From Dermanyssus gallinae (Eukaryota; Arthropoda; Arachnida; Mesostigmata; Dermanyssidae), in the NCBI GenBank assembly GCA_003439945.1, contig QVRM01001266.1:269113-333112 (forward strand): 64,000 nucleotides of DNA. The letters run 5' to 3'. The notes beneath the pieces are model-generated. The model was not told the origin of the DNA, ran no database searches, and saw only the letters and a list, made by a program, of their open reading frames with translations. The stretch's first letter is position 1; every line of letters starts with the position of its first letter. The position numbers and the translations under genes are program-made. Below are positions 20,451-30,325 of this stretch, piece after piece.

Positions 20451-21310
20451 CTCATGTGCTCTCTCTCTCAGAGGATCGAGTTGACTTCTGACTGTGGCAT
20501 CCGTCACCACCACATGATTCGAACGCCTCAGATGCGTCCACCATCACCCGTACTGTTGGTAAACAAAACTAACAGCAACAACAGTGCTACGGCCAGAAGC
20601 ACCAAGCGCAGAAACCGCAGCAGCAGCAGCACCACCACCACCAGTCGAAGCAGACGCCTCTCACAAATGTTGGCACGAGTTTTGTCGATCTCGGACAGTA
20701 GCGCCGGCAACAGAGGAAGATAGAGAGAGAGAGAGCCGTTGAGCGGCATAGACAACAGCGGGAGGAAGCAGAAGGAGAAGCCGAAGGTAGCAGAGCGTGA
20801 CATCACTATTTCGCCGCAGCCCGGCAGTAGGGACAGATGGACTGTAGAGGGACAGCCAGTGCAGATTAGCTAGACAAACAACTGGCTGGTGGTACCAACT
20901 AGCGAGGGAAAGAAGCAAGCATTGGAGGAAGAAGCTCGCTAGTGAGAGTGGTGCTGGTAGATCGAGCAGAAGCAGCAGCAGCAGCAACGATGGGCTTCTT
21001 GGGAACTTCTGGAGAACACAGGCCAAACGAGCAAACGAGCGTGGTAAATTCACGCTCCTTACGTTTGCCCAAGCGAAGAGAGTACCATCTCCTACCGATC
21101 TCCTATCTCAGAACTTTTAACATATGACGGACTTTCAAGGATGCGAGAGGTTCTTAGTAATCCAGCACGGAAGCACCTGCCAGCGCTGGCGTCTATGTAT
21201 ATGTCTGGTCATGGGCGCGCCCCTCGTCGGCAGCCGACAACTTATTTGTCATGATAGCTATGTTTGCGCGTATAAACGCGCGAATCAGGGCTGCTAAAAT
21301 AAAGTTGTGA
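20451..21310. other. Purine- and CAG-rich stretch, possibly LTR-like at the right end
   Basis: The plus strand is rich in CAG, ACC and GAGA units (20570-20640, 20721-20734, 20970-20990), giving Ser/Arg/Thr-rich and Leu-rich chance frames on opposite strands. At 21267-21310 'gcgtataaacgcgcg' followed by 'aaaataaagttgtgac' resembles promoter and poly(A) signals of an LTR, but I found no matching second LTR. No gene can be supported. Confidence 0.3.
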
Positions 21311-21486
21311 CATTGAACAAAGCAACCGCGTTTCGAAAACTGTAGTCAAAACGGCTGTAGTTAAAAAAAGTAAAGACGAAAAAAGCGTGTGTAACGTGTT
21401 TCCAGGCTCTGCTATTCAAGGGCAAAAACAGCAACAACGTAGGCAATCCAAATCCTACGGGGGTTTCATGTCGGAGCATACTATTA

Positions 21487-21610
21487 TCACAATGCTCGCT
21501 AAGTTGAAATCGTCTCAAGAGAGTTCCCAATTGTGGAGGAGACCCTACCTCCGGAGCAATTTGGGTTCAGGAAAAGTCGAGGTATACAGGACGCACGTCA
21601 CTTACTAGTC
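21487..21610 (+). pseudogene. Short reverse-transcriptase fragment of an unassigned LINE
   Basis: A broken plus-strand frame reads VEETLPPEQFGFRKSRG then QDARHLLV, which matches the RT block in which a conserved QFGFRKGxxTxDA begins the finger motif. Nothing continuous follows; 21620-22230 holds only shattered frames. Confidence 0.45.
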
Positions 21611-22154
21611 GGTTCAGTTCGACACACTGGAGTGGGTGATTCTTTTCTAGGAGTGCTCTCCTGCGTCTTTGCTTAAGGACGCCTTGATGTAAACGTAAGC
21701 GGCGAGTATACCTTGCATGTGAGTCAAAACGTAGGGACCCTTTCAGTTGCCTGGCTTTTTCTCTCATCGCAGAACTAGCCATATGCGAGAGGAGTCTAGA
21801 AACGCCGACATCGTCATGAATGCGGCTGACATTTTAGTGGCCCACCGGAACCTCGGTACCATTTGTCGAATTGTCGGGGACATAGAAACTTGCCTTCATC
21901 GTAAGAGCCTGCAAAGCCATTAAGTTTCACTATAGGGTCGATCGCCTGCAGCAGACGTGATGCCCTGCTTTGGCCCACCGCGGGAGTTTGTCAACTCCCT
22001 CCCCTATTTGAGTCTGAGGCTACAATATATGGAAGCGACAGGTGTCATTCGGCAATTGCCTCTGTTCACACAGAGGTCGCACAAAACCTTCAAAGACTGT
22101 CTCTGAGTGCGTCATTTAAGTTCCGCCGCGTGGCGAGTTAAGCCCCACTTATGT

Positions 22155-22480
22155 TCTTTATGGCCATTGAAAAATGATATGCTAATTCGTGACATCATCA
22201 ATATATGATGATCTTCCTCTTTGTATGGTCTTGCAGATATTAAGGTCGATATTTTATTCCATTTTTGTGGTAGGTGACCGTAATGTTCTTGTTGACTGTA
22301 ACCAGATCATGTGTTGTCATCCACTCTAGGATAAGTTTATTCTCCGTGTTTGCCTTTTTAGCACCCCGATTTGCGATTTTTTTGCATTTTGTGAATGCAA
22401 GTTTATTGCGAAATGAATCAAATAATCTTGTGCGATTCGGACAGGTATAGCTGGAATATAATCTACCGTGGCTCTTCATC
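22155..22480 (-). pseudogene. Endonuclease-domain fragment of an APE-type LINE
   Basis: The minus frame contains KANTENKLILEWMTTHDLV and TVNKNITVTYHKNG, resembling the C-terminal half of the apurinic-like endonuclease, where a GNxLxxLLxxxDLxxLN pattern is usual. The first half and the SDH are not seen. Confidence 0.45.
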
Positions 22481-22710
22481 TCTGCCTCGGTAAAGCTATC
22501 CCGTTTCCCTTTCTGTCACTCGGATGTTTTCTATAGCACGCACTCATATGACAAGGTTTTCATTTGTGTGCCGTGTGTCCTGTTTTTACCATGGTTTTGC
22601 TCGGTTCACTAGTTAACAATCCCCACGTTTCCGCTATCCGCTATCGGCAATGCCGCTTAATAGAATGTGCTTCAATTACAGTGTACTAGTGTCATTTTTT
22701 GGAGACTACC

Positions 22711-23094
22711 CTAACGAAACCCCAGTTTCCCTCTTCCATCTGTCGTCGGAGTTCTCCACGAAGATCCTAAGGGAAGCAATAACTTACGAATGTAGTATAT
22801 GTAATACAGTGATGTTACGGCGTTTCTGTAGAGTCTTGCGTTTGAGTTCGGAAAGCTGTTCTTAATTATTCTGCTGATGGCTTCTTTGAACCTTCTTTCG
22901 GGGCAGAGCTGGCCATAAATAAGCCAGTCCCAACTATGGTGATCTAGCCTGGAATGGAAATTACCTAAGGCCTTAGCATAGGCCGCGGCAAAGGTCTCTC
23001 TTGCTCCACGAAAAATTATCCCTGCAACTCTGAGATTCAGGCGAGCATGCGATAGGGCCCGAGGCAAGTTTTCTACATTCGGTTTATCGGGCAT
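22711..23094 (-). pseudogene. ORF2 N-terminal fragment of an RLE-type element
   Basis: LPRALSHARLNLRVAGIIFRG and ARETFAAAYAKALGNFHS align by eye with the segment in copy 4 at 17221-17616 (RIIPRGAREVCCAAYTEALA). Only this piece remains. It ends without RT motifs. Confidence 0.5.
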
Positions 23095-23455
23095 TTTGAG
23101 AGCCGATGTACTTCGCTGGAGCCGTTCTAAGCAGACCAGGTTCGCACCCTAACAATACGATCCCACATTTGACGACGGGACTCGACTCTAGCCATGTTGG
23201 TAGTACGGTTTAATAGCCTCTCAGATCGTTAGCAGACCTGTAACTAGTTGTAGATCAAAGTATCTCCACGAAGTCTTGCTTATTTCTTATTTCATGTCTG
23301 TTTTGCTCTAGGCTCTCCTGGGTAAACAATTTTTTTGTATAGCGTTATTCTTTAAGATTCTGCGTCGACATTTGCACAGCGTGTCCCTGTAGACAGAAAA
23401 GGCTAACAACCCTCACTACCCACATCTTATAATTTATGGAACCTAGTTATAAAAC

Positions 23456-23459
23456 GAGA

Positions 23460-23500
<41 letters not shown>

Positions 23501-23524
23501 TTTAATAGTTATAGAACGAGAAAC

Positions 23525-23555
<31 letters not shown>

Positions 23556-23560
23556 CTAAA
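23456..23560. repeat. Pair of (AT)n runs in a local duplication
   Basis: Two copies of 'ttata(g)aacgaga(g/a)acat' each run into an AT array (23463-23500 and 23523-23550). This looks like a short tandem duplication that includes the microsatellite. Confidence 0.7.
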
Positions 23561-23989
23561 TTTGCATGTACTTGCTGGGCCGACAGGAACGAAGTTTATA
23601 GAGAAGTATACGTCAAATATGGAACGGGCCGAGTTGAGGACATGCCAAGAGCTCCCATAGTCGCAGCCAGGTAATTGTTAGCTTGGCATTTAGAAATCGG
23701 TTTTTATTCTCTACTGCAAAAACAATATGTACTAAACTGCATTTCTTGTGTGTCGCGGTACAGTGTATACTGAATGTTTTTACGTAATTTTTTTATACAT
23801 TGATTAAGTATACTCGCTTAAAAATATTGTTTTTCCTTATCAAAATGTCTTTCTTAGAAGTGAGAGTAAGATTATAATAATCTGTTAAACTGATGTGGGT
23901 GATCAACCACCACTTGATAAAAGGCGCCACTGCTGTTTAACCAGTTTTAGGGTGGTAAAACCAGACGCATTGCCGTGTTCGGTAGAAAA

Positions 23990-24990
23990 TTGCGATCGGT
24001 CTTAAAGATAATTACGCTAGTTAGCAGAAAGCAAGTAGTCACACTACGAACAGTTCGCAAACTGTTGGTATCCATCCATTTTTCTCACATTCATGTTCAA
24101 TAACTTGAAAACTTCGTTACTACGGTCAATGTCCATAAAACAATCTCGATACCGTAGAATGCTTACTTTACTGAGACTTTTTGGTACAATATCTATTAAT
24201 TACCGTAAGCCGTTTTTCCCTTTGGAGAATTCTCCACCCCCGACGATTGGCATTCGTCGAGCATTTGAGCTCATTCCCAGCCACAATAAGAGTAAAGGCT
24301 TTGATCCAAAAGCACGAGCATCGCTGATATTTTAGCAGCCCACAAAGAGCGTCAAGTCAACCAGGTTGAGGTGATTGGTCATTATCTCGGTATTGATTTG
24401 CTAAAAGTTCAACTCATACACTAGGGTGAACTTCTTTTCGGTCACGTCATGCTAAATTTGCATGAGCAATCGTGTTGTTGGATCGCGGATGTCAATGTTG
24501 TCAATTAAGGGGTAAGGATGAGTGGTCAAGAGAAGATCTAGGTTGGGGCCAGAGTATGGGGTTCGATATCGACAGGCTGGATTTCATTATTTTTGGTGCT
24601 GCAGTTAACGAAAAAACGGTCCCCTTGCTGCAGCAGTGTAGGCTTTTGCAGTGACCCGGTCGATTCGAGGTAGCGTAAAGTCGCCCATGACACTCACGGG
24701 TCCGTTAAATCAGACTGTAGAAGTTGGAGACAGACGGAGACGATCGCCGGAATTCGATGCATAGAAACAGCAGAAACTCATCGTACGGAGTGAGTTTATC
24801 GACTGCGATGTGATTACCGGGTAGATCACTTAATATACAGTTCAACATTTAGACGAGCTGAGACACGCGTCCCTCGAGCCAGCCACGATTTAGCCGGAAA
24901 TATTGGAAAGTATCATTGAGAGAGAGAGAGAGAGCTCGGTGTTTGTTATGGACTGGCTAAACCGGGTCTCACACAAGAAAGTGCGATTGA
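23990..24990 (-). pseudogene. CR1-like LINE fragment, endonuclease to start of RT region
   Basis: Minus frames read VSVMGDFTLPRIDRV (the GDFNxPxIDW-type block), then NPACRYRTPYSGPNLDLLLT and PYPLIDNIDIRDP, matching the order GDFN ... LDLVLT ... V of CR1-type apurinic-like endonucleases. Further left a linker frame (24093-24330) follows. Stops are frequent. It lies in protease intron sequence. Confidence 0.5.
24916..24934. repeat. (GA)n microsatellite
   Basis: A short run of alternating G and A. A similar short run occurs near 59003. Confidence 0.8.
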
Positions 24991-25329
24991 CATTAGTCAA
25001 TACACTGTGCGAGGACGTTTATCCGGGAGATTGGTGGATGGGACTGTGGTTGTGTTAAAGACAACGGCAGCAACTCCTAGTTTCTCAATAAAGTTCTCGT
25101 GCGGCAGACTTCAGATGTCAAGGCATACTATATGACGTGATGACAGCCCCGACGCCCAGAATATAAATATATTTGCGTACGACTGAGAGAAAGCATAACA
25201 GGAGTTGGTAAGCTCCCTAACATGCCAACGCTCAGATAGTGTGGGACTCAGCCACCTAACGACAAGTCCTGGCGCATGACAAGAGTCGAGCCAAAGAAAT
25301 ATGGCAATACCCACTGAAACCCTACATAT

Positions 25330-27432
25330 ATAGACGGCAGTGCCTAGATATATGTATACTCCTGAAGATGACCCTCTGACTTATGGGATCCTTAACGCAG
25401 AAGAGTAATTACACGCAGACGGCGGGGAAGTCTCGGAAGTTTTAAATCGGTAGGTCCTCCTTGCCGAGTCGCGCTTTGGCAACAATTCTCGGACGCTTTC
25501 CACCATTTTCCTTCTTCCTGTTTCTTGCTTCTTTGCTTTCATGATACATTGAATAGGCTTTGCATGCCGTGTCTCAGTTTTCTTACCGACGTGAGCATGC
25601 ACGTGACTAGCTCTGCCAGCGTGTTGTTTCTGGGCAAGCCTCGTCTATCTCGATCCATGCGGCGCATCGCAAGACTGTATGCTCCGGAGAGTCCACCTCG
25701 TCACAGTACAAGCACTGCGTTGTTTGAACCTTCTCTATCGGATTTAAATACACCTGGAAATCGCCGTGACCCGTAAGAACCTGGGTCAGGTGGTATATGA
25801 GACGACCCCCCGGGGCAATTCATTCGTCGGCGGACGTTCGGAATGAGGTCCCTCACGTGCGCCCCTGGTTGCCCGTCCGGGATGCTATCCCACTTCTTCC
25901 ACCGATCGAGTGTCAGTTCGCGTTCTTCTACGAACTCCCTATCTAACCCTCAGGCGCCGACGTTGGGCACCTTTTAGGTCCCAAGGCACTGTCTCCGCCA
26001 GCACGAGCGAGGCCGCCGTGGTTATTGTGCGATACCCCCGAATGATACGTAGGGCTCCGATCCGCTGGACTTCCTTCAGGATATTTTTTGGTAGCGTCTG
26101 TGTCCATTGTAGGCGACATCCAAACGGGCGAGCCAAAAAGGATGATCGACTTGGATACGGACATCAGAAGTGTCTGGACGCTATCTCGTGGGCAGTACGT
26201 GTTGGGCAATAGACAGGCTATGTCATTAGCCGCATTTTGCGTCTTCCCAGTCGCAATCCTTACATGAGGGGTTCCTAGCGTAAGCTTTAGAGGAACACAT
26301 TTCATCTTCCGATGAGTAGGATAGCTTCACTCTTCTGTGGTGCGAGTGTTAGGCCAGCACATCTTATCCACCTATCGACATCCGCCAGCGCAATATTGGC
26401 GTATGTCTTCAGCTTTATCTTAGTCCTGGCCCTGACTGTCACAGCTAGATCATCCACGTACGCGACTAATTGCACTCCCGGTGACAGATGCTGGATGTCA
26501 TCGTATGTCAGATTCCAGAGGAGAGGCCCAATATTTGAACCCTGCGGCACTCTGGCAGTTATCTCCACCTTAGTGCGCCCGATCTCAACCCGTCTATTGT
26601 TCAGGTAATCGGAAACCAGCCGCACTAGATATGGTGGGACATTATTTCGCCGGAGCGTCTCGAGAACCACTTTCCACGGGATACCGTTAAACGCATTTTT
26701 TACATCCAGAACACTAGGAACAAATCTCTAGTTTTCGGCCTTTGCTACCACTTCGTGGATGGCTGACAGAACAGACCTATGCATTCGGAACCCAAACTGC
26801 ATTGTTGATAATAATAGTCCATTTACCTCAGCAAAGGTCCTCAGCCGATCCTCCATGATGGTTTCTGCAACTTTAGCTAAAGTGCCTAACAGGCAGATCG
26901 GGCGGTGTGACCCGTTGCATTTGGGTAGTAGTACTACCTCGGAGGCCTTCCAGCTTTCAGGAACAATACCCGTACGAAAGATAATTGTGATGATTCTCGC
27001 CAAGTGTGATGAATACTTTCCGAAGAGGAGTTTCACCGTTTCTGGCGGTATTCCATCCAAGCCAGGCGCCTTTCCAAGCTTAATCCTGTCTGCCGCAGCT
27101 AAAATTTCGCCTGTAGTGACCATGGGGACGTCGCCATCCGGTAGAGTCTCAAATTCTGTTCGACTGAAATGCGGCTGCTGTGGGAAAAGAGTGTTAACCA
27201 CTTGAAGTTTCTCAGCCTCCTTTATATGCTCACGCTTTGCTTTACCCATCTTGCCCCTAGCAATCTTGTATGGCTTGCCCTAAGGATCCGACTCTACCTT
27301 CTCGATCAAGTCGCGCTAACAGTTTCCTTGCTTCTGTTAATTTCCCTTTGTAGGCAGCCCTTCGTCTTTTTGACTATCCTTTTTATGTATCCCATAAATT
27401 GGCCTCCAGTTACACGGAAACGACGTTGGTAA
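25330..27432 (-). mobile_element. R1-clade-like LINE copy, minus strand, decayed
   Basis: Order on the minus strand: linker (27250-27432, KPYKIARGKMG), RT (26302-27249), connection region with LLPNTYCPRDSVQTLLMSVS (25943-26305), PWDLKGAQRRRLR (25939-26136) and a C-terminal region (25381-25900). The same motif order appears in the plus-strand copy at 48657-50021, so the two are relatives. The endonuclease half is absent here. Confidence 0.75.
26302..27249 (-). pseudogene. R1-clade-like reverse transcriptase
   Basis: 26728-27249: AADRIKLGKAPGLDGIPPE, ESWKASEVVLLPK, HRPICLLGTLAKVAETIMEDRL and MQFGFRMHRSVLSAI, the usual first RT blocks. 26302-26670: VPPYLVRLVSDYLNNRRVE, ARVPQGSNIGPLLWNLTYDD, and VAYVDDLAVTV with the catalytic DD (YVDD in place of YADD), then GLTLAPQKSEAILL. 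The segment 26671-26727 holds an in-frame stop and the weak F-x-D block. R1-type proteins share LLWN and AYADDLAVVV, which is my basis for the clade. Confidence 0.75.
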
Positions 27433-28035
27433 AACATATAAACGAAACAGCACGGACGGCTCTTGTATTTTCTTGGTGAGAGGTAGGTAATGTCCGATGA
27501 CTGTCCGCTTTCTTATTGGTGACGCTTAAGATTTTTATGGGATTGATGGTACCTTGACGGGGTATGAGACTACCTCACACAAGGCTGTAATTAACCAGCT
27601 TAAAAGGTACTTGTATTAAACAGGAGTCTAGCAGCGTATGCTTGGTTTGTGTGCACTATGCTTCTATGATATTCAAATAGGCGCGTGCACTTTACATCTA
27701 CACTCATAAACTTTTCTTGATTTGGATAAACGACGTAGCTTTTAAAAACAGATATTTTGCTTGCCTCGGCGGGGCTGTCAAATGTTTGCTTTAGATAAGC
27801 CTATGATATTTGGTATACATGAATTGGTATATGGCCATGCGGCCATTTAGGTGGAGAGCAGCGTGTAGGAAAAGTAGCTTAGGTTAAGTTTTCGTTGCTC
27901 AAAAGTAGTGTACTGTTACGTAGAGGTTAGTTTTTTTTAACCGCTAAGATTTAGTGTTTCTGCTGTGTCTGTCTAGATATAAAAACGTCTTAGACTATTC
28001 ATCTTAACATAAAAGGTGATTTTGTACTTCTACAG
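27433..28035. other. Intron sequence before protease exon 4
   Basis: AT-rich sequence without recognisable frames or repeats. A polypyrimidine-like stretch and an acceptor occur at its right end. Confidence 0.5.
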
Positions 28036-28214
28036 TCACCCTAACTTTAACCCAAGGAGGATGGAAAGGGACATTATATTGCTGCTTCTTAGCAAACCGC
28101 TTATAACAGTACCAAAGCTTTGTGTACCGCCACTATCCTACGGTACGCTACGAAACAGCGGCCATCGGCTTAGTCGACTGAAGACGTTCAACGATCCTAG
28201 GGATTTGCCTAAAG
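28036..28214 (+). CDS. Exon 4 of serine protease (catalytic Asp)
   Basis: After the acceptor ttgtacttctacag the frame reads HPNFNPRRMERDIILLLLSK, then PLITVPKLCVPP and SYGTLRN. HPNF followed by DIILL is the catalytic Asp block (usually H-P-x-Y/F ... D-I-A-L-L), and KLCVPP is the usual CLP-type block whose Cys pairs with the N-terminal Cys of exon 2. The exon starts after two bases of a codon and ends after one base, before the donor gtaggt. Joined to exon 5 the codon becomes Val, giving LPKVYDKIIVAGYG. Both junction phases fit. This exon stands alone among transposons, so only the protein match and phases link it to its partners. Confidence 0.85.
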
Positions 28215-28309
28215 GTAGGTGGAAGCTTAAGATACAAACATTACCGAACTAATAACGTGCTTTAACAGAGCCACTTGAATGCTCCAGCAGTCAGATAACA
28301 CCGACAAAG

Positions 28310-28314
<5 letters not shown>

Positions 28315-28352
<38 letters not shown>
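28315..28352. repeat. (AT)n microsatellite
   Basis: A pure alternating run directly left of a truncated foldback arm. Confidence 0.9.
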
Positions 28353-28354
<2 letters not shown>

Positions 28355-28359
28355 TATGA

Positions 28360-28690
28360 AAGCTAACGAAAGAACCTCATTTTTGCGAGGTCTATTCTAA
28401 ATGACCACGTACGTTCTGGCCGGCGTTGTGTGTCCTTCGGAAGGAGCAGACATTTCTCACAAACACGACGGTGTGTTTCTGTATGAGAAGACTGTCTCGC
28501 AATTGCACATTTTACGCCCCCTGTGTCGGGAAAAAAACTAGTGTCACAAATTGTAGTAATTTCACTCTCACTACGAAACAAGATCTCTTAAATACTATGT
28601 TCCATTGGGAAAAAAAGATTTGCTTTCACGAGCTCTACAAGTCTACATATCGCTCTTCACATTGTCCTGGACCAGCCCGTATATATAGAC
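28360..28690. mobile_element. Truncated foldback arm (TACAGGGTG-end family)
   Basis: Blocks such as ctcgcaattgcacatttta, 'gtgtcacaaattgtagtaat' and 'actatgttccattggg' match the right arms of the elements at 3975-4455 and 35110-35612. Only one arm is present. Confidence 0.7.
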
Positions 28691-28696
28691 CTGTAT

Positions 28697-30265
28697 ATAT
28701 ACAGGGCGTCTGGATTTGATTGTTCGAAACTCTTGGGTATGGTCATCCTTGGTAAGAAAATCAGTTCTGCTAATGGAAAGGGGGAGCAGAAATTGTTCGC
28801 GTAGAAGTGACATGATTTCGTAATGCATTTTTTGGAACTGTGAGGGGTGATCTAAGGGGTGGCTGTCCCGACGTAAATGCACGATTGTGAGCGAACACAT
28901 TCCTTCGAGCATACTAGCGCATTCGGGAGAAAGTTCGTCACTGTATGAATCATACTTAGGCTTAGCTAGAGCAGGGGCTATCGTGATATTATGAAGAATT
29001 TGCAAAATGATAATTTTACTTTTGCTTGTTCAAACTTCCACGTTCAGGTTTTCGAATTTTTTGACTGCGCGTGCACAACATATGCGTTTAGACAAATGCG
29101 TACATCTTAAGGGAATCATTATGGTACCAAATTAGTAGAGCTGACGTCTGTGGTTGCAAAGTAACTTAAATCTCTCGATAGCCATATGGAATGTAAATGC
29201 ATACATGCAGCTATTATTTTCGTTTTCTTTATCAAGCAAGTCGCTCGTCAAACCCGTAGAAACGCGGAGAAAAGTATTTATTATAGTTCAAATCTTGCTC
29301 GAACGAATGCCCGTCAGCCAGTAAGCATACTCAGTAGCTATGGAAAAGCTCTTGTTGCATGCGTTTAAAGATACTAGGCGTCTTCCGAATAGTTCAAGCA
29401 GCAGTAACTATCCTGCCGATCAGATCAATGGGAGACTCAACGCGAGCTGCATAGGTCCTCTAGGTGGCCCTAAAGTAAAATGTCGAGACTGGATAGATCA
29501 GGCGACCGCTCCGGCCAAGCTTGTGTACAGCCTCAGCCAATCCAGCAATTGGCGATCTCATCCAGATAACTCCGTACCTGAAGGGCGTTGTTCGCTGGGG
29601 CACCGTCGTATTGGGACTCCGTCCTTGACCGAATACTATGTGGAGCTATGCGTTCAGCTTTTAATCGTTCTATGGGGCGGCATCTTGCGTAGCTGTGATT
29701 AGTAAGTAAGGTCGAGCTGAGCGGTGCGGGAATTGATCCTCTTGTCTGTAGGATAGCAGCCTCCGTTAAGAAACACGGAGGGTGGTGAACACTGCAGTGT
29801 TTATGTGTTGGTTAACATTACATTCAAACGTGTTACACGCGTTTCTACCATGTGCATCGTGATAGGCTGGTTCACAAATGCCAAAAAAGCTGACATGCAT
29901 TTAATGTATGGTAAAGCAGACGGTAACGCGAGTGCCGCACACCGCGGTTGTATGCAGAGCGTTTTCCACACCGACGAAAACTTGCCAGAACAATGTTTAC
30001 GCGACTGCATCGTTTGCTCTGCAAAACTGCAGCGGCTTTAACGGCCGTAAATACGACACCCACCGGACGAACGCAGAGAGCAGTGAGAAGCCCAAATACG
30101 GAGGAACACATTGTGAAACAAGTTGACGTAAGTTGCGCATCAGTGTCTACGGAATTATCTGAATGAGACCTTTGCCAATCGCTGGATTGATCCACAACCT
30201 TGGGCGACGCGATCGCATGATCTATGCAGTGTCAACTTTTTTTTTGGGGCTACCTAGTGCACCTA

Positions 30266-30270
<5 letters not shown>
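28697..30270. mobile_element. Rearranged copy of the DUF4817-transposase element
   Basis: The left part (28697-29640) matches the left arm and transposase C-terminal segment of the element at 30322, on the same strand. The right part (about 29860-30265) carries the N-terminal domain on the plus strand (NAKKADMHLMYGKADGNASA), then jumps to ETFANRW-like and FFFWG-like C-terminal sequence. Two truncated copies therefore face each other. It has no intact ORF. Confidence 0.6.

Positions 30271-30321
<51 letters not shown>
30271..30321. repeat. (TA)n microsatellite abutting a transposon end
   Basis: A TA run that continues directly into TACAGGGTGTTCC, the terminal sequence of the next element. Confidence 0.9.

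Positions 30322-30325
<4 letters not shown>

Noticed and set aside
20528..21053. Leu/Ser-rich minus frames of 92 and 130 codons
   Set aside because: They arise from purine-rich CAG/GAGA sequence; the opposite strand is equally open and no domain is visible.
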